NCBI GenBank assembly: GCA_027559495.1 | Contig: JAMXSV010000004.1 | Location: forward strand, 857,001-921,000 | DNA length: 64,000 nucleotides | Reading direction: 5' to 3' | Source of the DNA: Aurifilum marmelostoma | Taxonomy: Eukaryota; Ascomycota; Sordariomycetes; Diaporthales; Cryphonectriaceae | Shown: one piece after another, positions 1-13,200 of the stretch | How the letters are laid out: each line of letters starts with the position of its first letter | Numbering within the stretch: the first letter of the stretch is position 1 | The notes under the pieces: generated by a model | Told to the model about the DNA's origin: nothing | The model's database searches: none | What the model saw: only the letters and a program-made list of their open reading frames with translations | Made by a program: the position numbers and the translations under genes

Positions 1-493
1 CTTGTTTCTTTGGCAGACCCTACCGTTCCCCGTTCTATCCGAAGCCCTTGAGATGTCTGAAAGAGATGACAAAAGAAAAAGAGATATAGGAGTTTGTGTT
101 GCCCCGAGCTTGGTCAGGATGGGGCTTCCTCGGATCGTGCGCTCCTCTAGCAGGGGGACTATATGGCTTTCCCTCTCTTGTCGAGGAAGATGGAAGATGA
201 TGATGAAGAAGAAATGAAGAAGAAGTGGTGACGGATTCTGGAATCTAATGGTGTCATTTCTTGGACCGGGTGCTGCGCCTCGAGGCTGGTTGTCTGTACG
301 GCTTCTGCACGCGTCCCCTGGGCGGCCCCGAGAGTGGTGGTGTGGTCTGCCCGCGGGCGGCGATGCGGACGCTGCTGCGGCGGCCCAGATGGGCAGGTGT
401 CTGGGGACTCGCGGGAGGTGTCGAGGTGGTAGGCGTGGGCGAAGTCATCGTCCTCATCTTGCTGCCGGCTCTCCTTGTGGCTCTCATGCCGGC

Positions 494-544
<51 letters not shown>

Positions 545-717
545 TGATGACGACGACGACGACGGTGGTGGCGGCGGCATGGTCTGCGTCATTGTCGCCG
601 CCGCCGCCGCCGCCGCCGCCGTCATGTGGGGCGCCTTGCTGGTATCGTTACGGCGTGAGGTCCGTCGGGTTGTTCGAATAGATGTGTTGATATTGGTGGT
701 GGTGGTGGTGGTGGTGC
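494..717. repeat. Cluster of triplet microsatellites (GAC)n, (CCG)n and (GGT)n
   Basis: Three triplet arrays lie close together: GAC/CGA repeats to about 564, CCG repeats around 596-621, and GGT repeats around 691-716. They make long open frames on both strands that read as poly-Asp, poly-Ala, poly-Val or poly-Ser. No such frame has credible protein-like flanks, so I call this repeat DNA downstream of the small gene at 816-1445 and not coding sequence. Confidence 0.85.
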
Positions 718-815
718 TGGCACGCAGCGCGCCGCCCTCGCCAGGGCGCCTGTTCTTGGATCGTCTGGTAGCACGCTTCATGTTCATGATGTTGGGCCTG
801 ACCATGACCATCACA

Positions 816-1445
816 TCAGCACCAGGGCTCTGGGCTCCGGAGTATGTCGTCCTGGGTGGCGATGGGGATGTGCTCGTCCTGGCCCTGCTGGTAGGGATGG
901 GGGTGGTGGTAGTGCTCAGAGTGCTTGTCAGAATACGAGGCGAGGAGGGGCGTGGGGTCTAGGGCGTTGGGCGAGGCGGCCAGCGCTTCTGGCGGGGAGC
1001 GGTCGGGCGTGGTGAGGGATCTCAGGAGGGAAAAGAAGCGGGCGAGAGCCTCGAAGATGCGCGAGGAGCGCAGGAAGGCCACCCACCTCTCGGCGGCGTC
1101 GTCTGGCGAGTAGTAGTCGTCGAAGCCGGGCTGCCAGGCGGCGAGGCGCAGGGTGACGGCGTGCCAGCAGTTGCGGAGCTCCCTGAACCTCTGTCTCCTG
1201 CGGGCCCGGAGGAACGAGTAGACGTCTTCTGTCTTGGCCCTGCAGAAGAACAGGAAGGGCCGGCTGCGCGGTGGGTTGTAGAGGGTTCCTGGATGGGGTT
1301 CTTGGTAGGCCTCTGGGTCAGGGTCGGTGTGGCTGGTGGCAGAGAAGAGGGAGGAGAGTGATGATAGGCACCCGGCGTCCTCGACATAAAAGCTCTCCTG
1401 GCTGTGGTGGGAGAGAGGCCATCTCTTATTAGTCCGGCGGTCCAT
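816..1445 (-). CDS. Small unknown protein, 209 aa, single exon
   Basis: The frame runs from an ATG at 1445 to a TGA at 816-818. The same frame is open further upstream, but that part reads through a purine-rich tract as Ser/Leu/Pro monotony, so I place the start at 1445. The protein begins MDRRTNKRWPL. Its middle third is of mixed composition: an Arg-rich helical stretch (RARRRQRFRELRN) is followed by Trp and aromatic positions and a run of Phe/Leu (ALARFFSLLRSL). The C-terminus is His/Gln/Pro-rich. I see no signal peptide, membrane helix or known domain. The codon pattern of residues 60-150 looks like a real gene. I do not recognise the family; a lineage-specific protein is likely, and an unspotted intron cannot be excluded. 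Confidence 0.55.
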   Translation of the reverse strand: MDRRTNKRWPLSHHSQESFYVEDAGCLSSLSSLFSATSHTDPDPEAYQEPHPGTLYNPPRSRPFLFFCRAKTEDVYSFLRARRRQRFRELRNCWHAVTLRLAAWQPGFDDYYSPDDAAERWVAFLRSSRIFEALARFFSLLRSLTTPDRSPPEALAASPNALDPTPLLASYSDKHSEHYHHPHPYQQGQDEHIPIATQDDILRSPEPWC

Positions 1446-2458
1446 GGCTGCTGGGTGTGTTGTCTGGCGACGGATATAAATGCTCAAGGGGGCAAGAGGG
1501 AAAGAGAGGGGGGGGGGGATAGAGGGGGGGGGATAGAGGGAGGGAGGGAGGAATGGAGAGAATGACAGAGGGAGAGGTAGAGTGGGAGCGAGAGGGAGAG
1601 AGAGAGAGAGAGACACGAAGAGAGAGGTTGGACAGATGGTTGTAATGGGATGGATAGACTTCCGGAGTACCCCTGATCCTTGTTCTTGTTGAGGGTCCCC
1701 CTTCTCGAGCCTCGATGCAGCTTGGAAGCTCATCCTTTAAATATCCCGCCGGCGAGGGCACAGTACAGATGCGCTGGCACCGCCGCACGAGGCCCAAGCT
1801 CCTCGAGTCCGGGATGGAGGGGGGAGGGGACGAGCGCCCCGAGAGGGATGACTGAGCGCTGCTGGCACGGCGCACTGGCATCCTGCAGCAGCAGCAGCAG
1901 CAGGAACAGCAGCAGCAGGAACAGCAGCGGGGGACAAGTCTCGTCAGGGACTTGGTGGACGAGGAAGTTACTGAGAATCTCGAGGCGACTTTCATCTCTA
2001 GAGCGACTGGCCTCGCGAGTCATCGTGTCGTGATGCTGAAGCTTGGCTATGATATGCCAACCCCCCGCCCCCCTCTATTTCCGATATGTGCCCCTAAAGC
2101 TATAATCAAGCAAGCCATCCACCTTTACCGGACATAGAAGCGACAGTATAACTTCTATGACTCTAGCGGCCCCAAGCTGAAGCTCAGCCGGGGTCAGGGG
2201 CCCCTGGGAGCACCGCTGGAAAGCTTGTCGCGGGCGGGCAGTCGACAGCCCCCCCCCCCCCCCCCCCCTCTCTCTCTCTCTCCCTCCTGTAGCCCCGGCA
2301 CGTCCTGAGGGGGGTTCCATAAACACACCGTCCACGACTGGAGTAGAACGCACGGTGGAATCCTCATTCGAGCAGACACGTATCACCACAGAGATAGACC
2401 ACGTCAAGGGGAGGGAAGACACACGTGTAGATGGGGGGCCGCAGAAAGAGAAAGAAAG

Positions 2459-2494
<36 letters not shown>

Positions 2495-2759
2495 GCGACC
2501 CGACGCGACACGTCTTCAATCGGTGGCCCCGGCTCCTGATGACCTGGCCATGCTCGTCCTCCCGGGGGCCCGGCGCCACCTGGCTGCCCATAAATACCAG
2601 AGTGCCACGTCGTCCGTCCTCCATCCGAGAGACACCAAGTGGCGGGCGGGAGGATCGATCATCGCCTGCCAGCAGTGCTCGGGTGGACCCAAGGGCATGA
2701 CGGAGGCACCGACGCTGTGTGATGTTTCATCTCATGAACCCCATCTCACGGACTGCCGG

Positions 2760-2793
<34 letters not shown>

Positions 2794-5700
2794 AGACAGC
2801 AGCATGAACAGCGAACGGGCGGGGCGGGTCCGTGCTGTATGCGTGTACGTGTTTGTGTGGGTGTGGGGTAGACAGAGGAGAGATGGGAGGCCAGCGAGGA
2901 GGACACGCCGCCTGTGTTTGGCTCTGACCGTGGCCGCCGTAGGGCTTAGCCTGTGCACGACGAGATGGGGCTCTCTGTTGACAGCGGATGAACTGACTCG
3001 GGCGCGCAATAGAGAATCCAAAAGAGAGAGAGAGAGAGAGGGAGAGAGGGGCTGCTGCAGGGTAGCTGTGCCCCGCCGTGGTGTCCTGGCCGGCCGTAGT
3101 GTGTGGGGTCAGCCGTTGCTGGGTGTGCGTTGTTGGACAGGTTTTTTGTTTTGTGGTCTGGAACTCACGATCTGCCGCCAAGGTCCGACAACCATGGCTC
3201 GCCGTTTCCCGGCACGCCTCGTACCCAGCCAGTTGGGACACAGGGATTCGTGTCGTCACGGGGCGAGTTTTGAATGTGCACTTTCTTTGTGAGCTGTGGT
3301 GGAAGTGAAACAGGGACGCCGGCAACACTGCGAGGTGACCCAGCGACGATGCCTGGATGGACGGACGGACCGACGAGTTGACTGTGCCGGCACTTTGGTG
3401 TCCTCCTGCAGACAATGTACAGTCATGGTGTACAGTAGGAATCTCAAGAGTGAGCCGATCAATTACCGGGGGGGGACCATGGCCAAGAACGGTGGGTCAA
3501 AACTCTGTATCGACCACGTGTGAGAGGGAAAGAGAGACACAGAGAGACACACGGACAAGAGATAAGACGAGATTCACCCTGCCGAGTAGATGGAGAAGGG
3601 GAGGATCAACCCAGCCGGTCCCTGCTGCTGCGCTCCGCTGAAACTGAACAACAACACACATGCACGGTCCTCTCTCCTCTCTCCTCTCGATTTCTCCTCT
3701 CTCTGCCCACCTCGCAACCTGTTTCCTTCTTTCTTTCTTCTTCTTCTTCTCGCTCAATTCTCTCCCCCCCCCCTTCCTTCCCGGCAACAGCGCTCTCACA
3801 TATCAGATCACTTTCTGGCCAACTTCAAAGAGCCAACCCGCATGACAACACCACCGCCTGGCCCCAGTCTTATTGGGGGGTTTGCTGGCCACTGTCCCAC
3901 TATAAAGCCCACAGCGACAACTGCCCCCCCCCCTCCCCGTCCACCACCACCAACCCCCCTGGCTTGCTCAGTGATCCACGTATTTTCCCCCCAAAACTAG
4001 ACCCCAACCATCACCACACACACACACATACACACACACCTCACCCACACCTGGGATGCGCATCTCTGCCACTTCTTCTTTCCCCCTCCAGCGCTAGAAG
4101 CAACAGAGGTTGGTTCGATTGCGGGTTTAAACAACAAGTGACAATGTCCGTCCCATCACATCCCCGCCCAAGGGAGGAGTCAGGCCGACTGACCGCGGAG
4201 ACGTCCCATCTCAAGAGGAAGAAACCACTCGGCTTGACTCCACCGCCGCTTCCCCAACCCCACCGAGACGGTCCAGACCATACCCATACTGCCTACCTCT
4301 TGTCCTGCTGTACAGTCCAGCACATCAATCCTTCTTTTTCTTTTTTCTCTCTTATTTTATGGTCTTCGTATATGCACTTCTGGTGATGAGCTGTCTGCCT
4401 CCTGGACACCCCAGGTGGATCCCGGCCAACAGGCGGTGCCGCAGACTTGTCGCTGGTGCCCCCGTAGGATGCCGCTCAAGCCAGAGGGCATCCCGAGCAA
4501 CCGCACAGCATGTCTCACTGGGAACTCACCTCGCTCAGATCATGCCCAATCCTGACCGGGGCGTGGGGGACGACGCACACACAATCTGCACAGGGTATCC
4601 ACCCCATCATCCTCCATCAGGGAGCAGCAGCATGCATATGCATGCTCCATCCCCCCCTACTTACACCAGACAGCTCAACAGGACCTCTGCTGCGTTGTAT
4701 ACGGTACTTTGACTGACAATCCTCACTTGTTCAACCAACACATCATCAGCACATACACACACACCTTCTTCTTCCGGCCAAGGCCCGAACCTGCTCGTCC
4801 TCGACCGCCGCGTCCAACTCAGGCTCCTCCAACTCAGGCTCCTCCAACTCCACCAACCACCACCACATCATCATCATCATCATCATCACTTGCTTCCACA
4901 CCACCCATGCTGCATGGGCCCCAGGATCATGACTTGTCCTCTCGACGACTTCACATGCTAACCCATCCACCAGCCAAAGCCATCGTATCCACCGCCCTAG
5001 GAACCGTCGGCCGACAGCCGGGATCCACTGTCCCGCCACGCCCCCGATCCCTTGGCGTTCTAGAAACCAAGGACAGTAGAAAGAAGAACACGGCGGAGGA
5101 GGTCCTTGGGGTGGAGTGGGGGTTTCTTCGAGCTCAACGGTCGAGGCTGGAGACGGAGGCGCAGAGGGAACGTTACGCAGAAGGCACTAGATCGATCGTG
5201 TGTGCCGTACCTCTGGCCTGCGTGGCTTGCGCTGTCTCGAAAAGCCCGGCTTGTGCTTGTGTACCCTGCGCCATCTTTCAGCCTCATCCCTTGGCTGTGT
5301 CCCCATCACGACATCACTTGAGTAGTCCCTCCACGTCCTCTGCCCCCAGAGACCACTCTCGCTATGTATATGTATATATCTTGCTGGATCATAAACCAAG
5401 ACTGAATATAGAGCCCAGAGAGGACGGGGCTATCATTTCTAGGCGGGACTCAGACGCCAGGCCAGGCAAGTGACGTGCACCGAAATGTAGTGTGGTTCAA
5501 CCCTTCTAGTCCCAGGGGGGCTCCGGGGGGAGGAGGGGGCCGGGGGGGGGGGACGGCCGCTGCTTATCCGTAGCCTGGCACCTGTCCCATCTGCCGGGTG
5601 GAGGGCCGTGGTAGTAGCAATACAAGCGACTTGTCCATCTCTGATGATATCAAGCAGACTGGCGAGATTGATTGACTGCCTTGCCAAGCTCAAGCATGCA

Positions 5701-6575
5701 GTTATTTTATGTTGTCATAACATCATGAGTACGTTACGTGTGTGAGAACCAACTCACACATACACACGCCCGCGTAAACATAAGCATACCAATAACCATA
5801 CCCATCCCCACACCCCTAAGAAAGATATCAGGAGAGAGGAGAGAAAGAAAGAGGGAAGGAAAAGAGGCGAAATAAAAGTGAAAACATGAAGTCCAAGATG
5901 ATGGATCAAACAGAGAAAGGAGCTGGGATTGCAAAAAAAGCAAGATGGAAAGCAAAAACGCCATCGCCGGCCATTACCGTCGTCGTCGTCATTGACATCA
6001 TGATCATCGTATCTAGAGAACGAAAGTAGTGGAAAGGGATAACATCCCTCTCCTCACTCCCTGATGCTAATCGCACCGCATATCGGCACATTGAGCCGGG
6101 TTATGAAGGCACGACATTCCCCTGCTGGTTAGAGGCCAACCGTCCCGTACCCCCCACAAGGTTGTGTCTGACCACCATCACCACACACACAAAGCGTGGA
6201 AAGCTCTGCTAGTGTCGTCGGACTCCTCGCCTTGAGTAGACTCTCTGTGCTAGCACCGCCAAGTGCGGGTCGTCGTTGTTCAACAAAGATGAGAGTGGGG
6301 GGAAATAGGCAGACGCTGATGGAAAGAGATGAGCAGATAGACCATCCGGTAGGGCGTCCAGAAAGCTCGAGACATGACCATGCCTTAAAAAAGGCATGTA
6401 GATGGACGGTCTGTCTTGCCAGAGACAGTGCTGTTCAGAAAGTATCCTCCTCGAGGTCAGCAGGCCGTTCGTTGTATAAACGCAGTGGGTCCGAGCGTGA
6501 TAGATGGTTCCAATCTGAGCATGCGTTGGCGTCTCACGGCAGTGTCCCGCTCGCCGAGGACAAAGGACTTGTGAG
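1446..6575. other. Long intergenic region, low complexity
   Basis: About 5.1 kb without a gene I can support. It holds GA/CT-rich tracts (1490-1640, 2265-2285, 3020-3040, 3530-3760), a 32-nt A run at 2459-2490, CA repeats near 4010-4035 and a CAT repeat near 4865-4890. Long open frames at 3520-4386 and 4709-5473 are only Ser/Pro/Thr/His repeats imposed by base composition. Confidence 0.6.
2761..2793. repeat. (CCAG)n tetranucleotide microsatellite
   Basis: About eight uninterrupted CCAG units can be read directly in the sequence. They lie in intergenic DNA. Confidence 0.9.
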
Positions 6576-9514
6576 CTAGAACGGCGCACTGTCGTCCTCG
6601 TCGCCACGAGACTTGTCGGGAGGCGGAGGGGCATTATCTGCTGAGTGCTTGGTGGTCCTGCTTGAAGAATCCTCTTGCTTCCGAGAAGACTGTTCGGGAT
6701 AACCCATGGGCATGTTGAAGTCAAAGTCCCACCTGTTGCGATTGGACGTGCCGGGTGTTACACCCGAAACGTTGAATGATGCCAGGAAATCTGGATCGAA
6801 AGTAAAACCTTGGTTGAAACCTTGGTCGTTACTGTCAAAGTTGAAGCCCTGTGATGATAGATCAGGCTGGCTGTTTAGGTCTGGCAAGGCCTCGCTGTCG
6901 AGCTGCATTGGGAACGAAGACATTGAAGAGGTCGGGACGTTGTCAAGCTGCATTGCATCAAATGTTGCTGCAGGCGGAAAGTCTTGTGGGGACACACTGG
7001 CGGCCTCCATAGGGAAGGCTGCGGCGGAAAATGATGATTCTTGTTGTTGTTGTTGTTGTTGTAGTTGTTGTGTTGGGTCACTGAACTGCATGGCAAAAGG
7101 TGGTGACACAGGCAAAAGTGACTGTAGGCCGAGGTTACCGTCGAACTCGAGGGGACTAGATAACGTGGGGCCCGAGAATGTATGCGAGGGTTGCTGGGTC
7201 TGCTGACTGCCAGCCAGCAGTGTCAAAGAAGGTGGTGTTGCGGGTGAGGGTTGTGGATTGGATGCGCTACCGCCAGCCTGTAGTGGCCGAGGTGATGAAG
7301 TCAGGGCCTGGGTAGCACCATCACCGGACCGCACTTGATTAGATGGTGCAATCAAGGCTTGTTGGCTCTGACTGCCAGTCTGTAGTGGATAAGGGAATAC
7401 TGCATCCAAGGAATGAGGCTGGGCTCGACCACCACCACCAACGCCGCCGCCACAGTCACCACAAGGCTGTAGTGCATGGGATACCGTAGACGAGGGGGGT
7501 TGTCGTTGTTGTTGGGACCGATGGCTACCAGCCTGTAATGCATTAGATGCCGTAGGCAAGGGTCGTTGTGGTTTTTGTTGGGTTTCATGGCCCCCAGGCT
7601 GTCGTGGATGAGGAACTGCAGCCGAGGCCTGTCGTTGCGTTCCACCACCAGCTGTCTGTCGCGAAAAGTCGGGTGCTTCAGGCAAGGGTCTCTGGTCTTG
7701 CAGGCCACCAGCAGACTTTCGCGGATGAGGTGCTGCGGACGAGGGCTGTTCTTGGGTCTGGCCACCAGCAGGCTGTAGTAGGCGAGGTCTAGGAGGTGAA
7801 GGTCGTAGCAGTTGGCCTGCATATTGTTCTAGAGGATGTGGAGGTTGGTTGCTGTGCGAGACCCTCCGGGCTTCTCGTCTGTCCGCCTGGATCTGTCGCA
7901 GAGATGTGTTGGCGCGCGGGGAGGATTGCTGGCCTCGGCCACCAGTGGTAGACTGCCGCGGTGGGTGAGACGCCTTGGTCGTTGCGGACCGTCCATCTCG
8001 GCTGCCGGGTGGGATTGCACGAGGACATGGCGGAGGATTCAGGGGTGATTTCTGCCGTCGATTTTTGCGAGATGATGAAGCCGCTTCTTCTTCTTCTTCT
8101 TCTTCTTCAACCCGACCGCCCAATCGCATGGGGAAGAAATTCAGGACCGAGCCGTTTACAGGTCCGCCATCCGATCTGACAGGATCCGCAGCATGTGGGA
8201 ACTTATGACTTCGGATATGGAGGCAAGGGTGAGATGCGCCAGTTATATCATAAGCATGCCAGGCTTGCCGTTGCTGCTGCACACCCCAGGCGATGGCCTG
8301 CGCTAACGACGCAGGCGGTGCAATCATATCGATGGGCAATCTTTTTGTTGGTGGGTGAGTCCTGTTGAACACGTACGGATGCTCAAGCGCGATGACTGGC
8401 CGCTGCTGGTGACTTTTGCTGTCGGCCTGCGGTGGTAGACCAAGATGCTGATTGTTGGGGTGTGACGGATGGCCAGGCTGCTTGCCCTGGGTTGCGGGTT
8501 GTTGTTTTTCGTAGGCATGGTGATCTTGTGCTGCCGCACGCGGAGGGTGAATCTGAGAGGCCCTGCCCGAGTCTCTGATCGCGGGCCACGACGGAGGAGG
8601 CATACTGTTGAGATGGGGTTGAGGAGATGATCCAGTGCTGCTGGGGGATGGCTGGGGACGAGGGGGGGGAGGTGCGCTGCTGCGGATGGTGAGGAGATGG
8701 ATGGGGAGTGCGAGACATCATATTGGCCTCTGGCCGTGGCGGAGGAGGCATACTCATCCGATCCCGAGAAGACGAGGCCGCAGACGACGAGGGAGATGAG
8801 CGGGCCATAGCGATCTGCCGTGACGGGGGATGCGGATGCTGAGATGGAGAAGGAGGCATGCTGCTTGGGCCGCCCTGTGGTAGGAGAAATCTGGAGGTGT
8901 TTTGATTGATGTTGTAAGCCTGCGATGGAGGAGTCTGAGGTTGCGATAGAGGGGACATGCTGGTTTCGGTAAGGGATCGAGGCGAGGGCGTCCCGTCTGT
9001 AGACTGCGATGCAGGAGGGGTCGGCATGCCGGGCTGCCAGAACTGACGAGGCATGCCAAAGTGCGGCGGTGAAAACTGCATGGGTGCGTCCTGCGGTTGG
9101 AACTGCATGCCAACCTGTTGGGCCTGTATGTGAGGAGGGGGCCGAGAGGGAGGAGGGGGATGCATGTGGGCATGCGCTGTTACTGTTGGGGTGCTAGAGT
9201 TGGTGCGGGCGGACCACTCCTGCTGTGGGAGGCCGGGTCCGCTGCTGGGTGTTGTCTGTGGTGTTCGGTGAGAGCTATTCTTCAAGGCAGCAGAAAACGA
9301 GGCTGCAGCTGCTTGTTGTTGTTGTTGCTGCTGCTGCTGCTGGGCTGAGCACAAGCTCGCAGCAGGCTGTGCTAGAGGATGCTGCGGCCCGACCATGTGT
9401 GACGGCCAAGGCAAGTCCTGCATCCCTTGTTGGTAATACTGCAACTGTTGTTGTTGCTGCTCCTGCCGCTGCTTCTGTTCTTGCTGTCGTTGCCGTCGCC
9501 GCCGCTGCTGCTGA

Positions 9515-9561
<47 letters not shown>

Positions 9562-9957
9562 TTGTTGTTGCTGCCGCTGATGTTGTTGCACATGCGACAG
9601 CCAACCCCTATTGCTCTGTTCTTGAGAGATGCGCAAGGCGGTCTGTTCTGGGCAGAGCATCAGGGCCGTGGCCTCCTGGAGGGGGTTGCGGACGGGAAAC
9701 TGGTGCTGGTGCATGACAGACTGCGACGGCGACTGCGGCGGCGGATAATAGAACATGGAAGCGGGGGGCGGGTCCTGGGCGATCAAGGGAGTGGTGGTGA
9801 CGGGGGCGGTGATGACGGAGGCGGTGGTCGTGGTGCTGGCGGCGACGACGGGTGGTGTTGGTAGAGGAGGTGTTGGCGTTGGTCTTGATGTTGTTGTTGA
9901 TGGCTTTGGGCCGAATCGACCTCCTTTCATGAAGGCCTCTACTGGAAAACCACCCAT
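6576..9957 (-). CDS. Gln/Pro-rich low-complexity protein (coactivator-like), frame broken once
   Basis: Two overlapping minus-strand frames make one protein of about 1126 aa if one base is removed from the run of eight C at about 8651-8658. The first begins at the ATG at 9957 (MGGFPVEAFMKGGRFGPK), runs through polyQ at about 9490-9590, and on to Pro/Gln/His-rich sequence. The second carries on in the same style to the stop at 6576. Downstream of the C run only the second frame keeps the protein's style. The last 120 residues are Asp/Phe/Asn-rich (FNFDSNDQGFNQGFTFDPDF) and look like an acidic activation segment. I see no DNA-binding or enzymatic domain. Composition resembles fungal Gln-rich transcriptional coactivators, but no family can be named. 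The break may be an assembly error or real. Coding-like sequence upstream suggests the true 5' end is not captured. Confidence 0.6.
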
Positions 9958-10250
9958 GTTGGCTTCGGGCTGCGGCACTGGACGGGATGCAAATTTACAG
10001 AGGATGCAGATTTGTCCCCTAATGAGACATAGCAGTCCGGCTGCCCTGGCGGTGGTCTTGTCTGCTGCCCCTGATGAGACACGGCAGGCGAGCTCTCCTG
10101 GCGGCTGGGGCTGCTGCTACTGCTGCTGCTGCTACTGCTGCTGCTGGTCCTGCTGCTGATGAGACACGCCCAGGCCTGTTATTGTTGTTGTTCTTGTAGC
10201 CGAGACGGATCAGACAAGGGAAAGTCAGGTTGCTGAAAAGATGATCGAGG
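9958..10250 (-). other. Coding-like sequence upstream of the Gln-rich gene
   Basis: A minus-strand frame from about 10237 to 9945 reads as Gln/Ser/Pro-rich protein (QQPDFPLSDPSRLQ, then SPSRQESSPAVSHQGQQ) with a single TAA between the two pieces. It is not in phase with the ATG at 9957. The DNA holds several imperfect copies of TGTCTCAT (near 10024, 10074, 10154 and 10274 on the plus strand as ATGAGACA). This may be an upstream exon, or the 5' end of the same gene after frame loss. No convincing splice pair joins it to the main frame. Confidence 0.4.
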
Positions 10251-13200
10251 GACTAGTAATCGTCTCCAGCCGTGATGAGACAAGACGAAAAAGACGGGCG
10301 AGAAGGAGGAGTTTTGTCGAAGAGGATCAGGAGAAAGAGCAAAAGAAAATAGAAAGAGACGCAATAGCTGTTGAGGAGAAGGAGGAGAAGGCGGTTCCGG
10401 GCCTAGCTTTTAGATCTCAGGCAAAGAGTCAGAAGGTACAGTACCGCCCAATGGCGCAAGGGATGAACGAGGCGTGAATGAAGTATCTATCCCCAGAGGG
10501 GAAGGGGGGGGGGGGAGGGAAAGCGTGGAAAGCGTGGTTGGTCTGGCAGCTGGCTGGCATGTAACTCTGGTTCACTCACACCATACCCACTTGCCTCACC
10601 CGCTCCATCTTACTCACCTGCTGCTTCTGTACTCTGCCTTTCCTCTCAAGTCGAAAGAGAAAGGCGCAAGGCCCCCGCACCATGGGCAGATGTCTCTGAG
10701 TGGTGTTTTACTCCCGCACGACAGTCTCGCACAAGGACTGGGTGCATGTGATGGTGCGGATGAGCCTGGCGCGGGAGCAACAAAAGTAACTCCTGCGTAT
10801 CTCCTCAATGGTCATATTAGAGGCCTGGCGGGCGGAGACGCGGCACAGCTAGACACACAAGCCAGGCAGAAGAAGTAGTTCCTCTTGGTAGAGGGGTTGT
10901 GGTCAGGGCTTGCCAGGCAGGGTGGAGGGGAAGAGGACAAACGCCTCCTCTGTGTGTCAAATCGCTGGACAGCAGATCCTTTCTTATACGTGTATGCCCG
11001 GTACTTCCTTGACTCCTTCACGCGTCCACATCTGCCGTAGCTCCGCTGATTACGGTCTGAACGCTGAGGTGTTCCCCCCCCCCCCTCCCCCCGCCCCCCC
11101 CTCTCTCTCTGCATATGTAGCTTCTACCGCACTGCCCAACCTGGGTGGACGAGGACGGGTGGATGGGGGCCACACGGGCAACGAATCACAATCTTGTGCT
11201 GCTCAGTAATATTGCATGTGTGTCTCTGGGCGGCCGTCGAGGCAACAGCAAGTGGAGGAAACGAAACCAAAAGAGAGGCAGTCGAATTGATCCCAGTAAC
11301 AATCTCCTCTCAAGCCACAGACACGGTCGAGACATGCCGGGTGTGCTAACCAAGCCTAGCCGCCCAACATATGGTTGTTCGTTTTTTTTTTTTTTTTTTT
11401 TTTTTTGCCGGCCGAGCCGACCACTCCCAGGCACGCAATGCTTCTTTCCCACCGTCGCAACGCCTGTCTCAGTGTCCGCGCCAAAAAAAGGGGGAGGAGG
11501 CGAGTGGGGAGCTCTTGGGCCGGCGCCGTCGGGAGAAGGAAAAAGAGAGAGACGGAGGGGGTCGAGAGGTGCGTAGGTAGTACTCGCGATACGCAGGCTC
11601 ACCCTCTCTCTCATGTTTCTGCCGGTGTCAAATCTATCCGCTGTAGGCGGACCACCGGGCAGCAGGGATAGATGCATCCGAGCCTGGTCCGTTGTCAGGT
11701 AGGTGGGCAGACATGATAGCTGTTGGCCCTGTGTTGGGTGTGCTGGAACTGAACCCGAGCCGCAGACCCCAAGAGGGCCTCGATCCCGCCCCTCCCCCCC
11801 TCCAGTCCTCCCTTGTCTTGGGGAGAACCTCGATCTTGTTGTGGTCAGGGAGCATGGGTCGTTTCTTGGTTTTTGTTTTCGTTTATATTTTTTTTTCTTT
11901 CTTTGTCTAGTTTTGGCGGGAATCGAGCTTGGGAGACGGGCTCAATTGGTAGTGAGCGACCTCGCCGCGTCTCGTAATCACCCTTGAGATTGTTCTTGGT
12001 CTATGGTTGGGCTAGAATAGAGATTTGTGGAACACGTGCGCGTGCGATGGAGAGAGAGATAGAGAGGGGGGCGTGTGTGTGGTGTGTGTGTGTGTGTGTG
12101 TGTGTGTGTGGTGGTGGTGGTGGTGGTGGTGGTGGTGGTGGTGGTGGTGGTGGTCATGGTGATTTTGGTGACGGAATGGGCCCTGGATTACGTAGCTGGA
12201 AAAAGGTTAGTACCCGAACCAGGGGAGAAAGAACAAGGAGTGATCCCCACCCACCCCCCCCCCCGGTTAGCAGCAATCACCTGCCTGGTACCGGGTATCA
12301 CTACACAGGCCTGCACAGAGAGAGCCGTACCATGGTACCGCACAGCTGAGGTCGATCTGGGGCTCTCCATCTACAATGTACCGTTCCCAGTTCAGCAGTG
12401 AGCGGGAGGGGAAACGAGTCAGTCGGTCGGTCAGTGAAATTAGAGAATGGGTTAGGAAGACGTGCAGCGAGACGAGGTACTTTGCTCTATGGCGCAGGGG
12501 ACAGGAGCCCTTGCCGTAGCCGTCGATCCTGGCCCGGGATGGTTTCTGGGGTGCTGTCGGCACTGCCCTGTTCCTGATGACTGGAATTGCCCTGGCTGAG
12601 GCTGACCCAACGGACTGTTTCTGTATGTTGATGATTGTTCAATGGAGAAGCAGGAAAAAAAAAGGGAAAAAAAAAAGACACTGCCTTGACCCGCTGTTGG
12701 CGGACAAGTGTTGTAATGTCAAAAGATGACAAAGGTGTGCTGTCGTCCGTGCTGTTCCACCCTCTGTAGCTTTAGGCCTGATGCGCCAGACAGGCCTGAC
12801 CCGTTAGCGAGGTAGGACCCCCCCGCAAGTATCCCTACAGGCGGTCATCACCTCACAAGCCGGGCCGATTTCTGGTTGAATCAAAGTAGGCACACACACG
12901 ACGAGCAGTGTTTCTTGTTAAAACTGCAGTCAAAAAATTGAATACAAAGTCAGAGCCTTGGGAGGATTGAGAACGAGAAAAACCAATGGCCCAAGACGTG
13001 GCCTGTCATGTGGTATGGTATCCGGCAGAGAGGCCTCAATGGCGGAGGCCGCTGGGAGGGCAGTGTGCCCATGTGTCATCGGCTCCAGCAAACATACAAT
13101 GGGAAAGGCATCTTCTTTTTCCCTCCTTTTCTTTTTTTCCTTCTTTCCCTATGAGCTCGCGAGATACCGCGGGAAGGAGAGAAGAAAAGTCCCAATAAAA

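Noticed and set aside
254..962. Long frames on both strands through triplet repeats
   Set aside because: The frames exist only because triplet repeats lack stops; the products are homopolymers.
3520..4386. A 288-codon open frame on the plus strand
   Set aside because: It is built of CT, CA and C-rich repeats that read as Ser/Pro/His monotony, with no mixed globular segment and no good start context.
4709..5473. A 254-codon open frame on the plus strand
   Set aside because: Low-complexity Pro/Thr/Ser wording driven by repeats; no domain and no splice logic.
11915..11990. tRNA-like string with a D-arm (GCTCAATTGGTAGTGAGC)
   Set aside because: The D-arm pairs well, but no acceptor stem, anticodon arm or T-arm with TTC can be formed around it on either strand.
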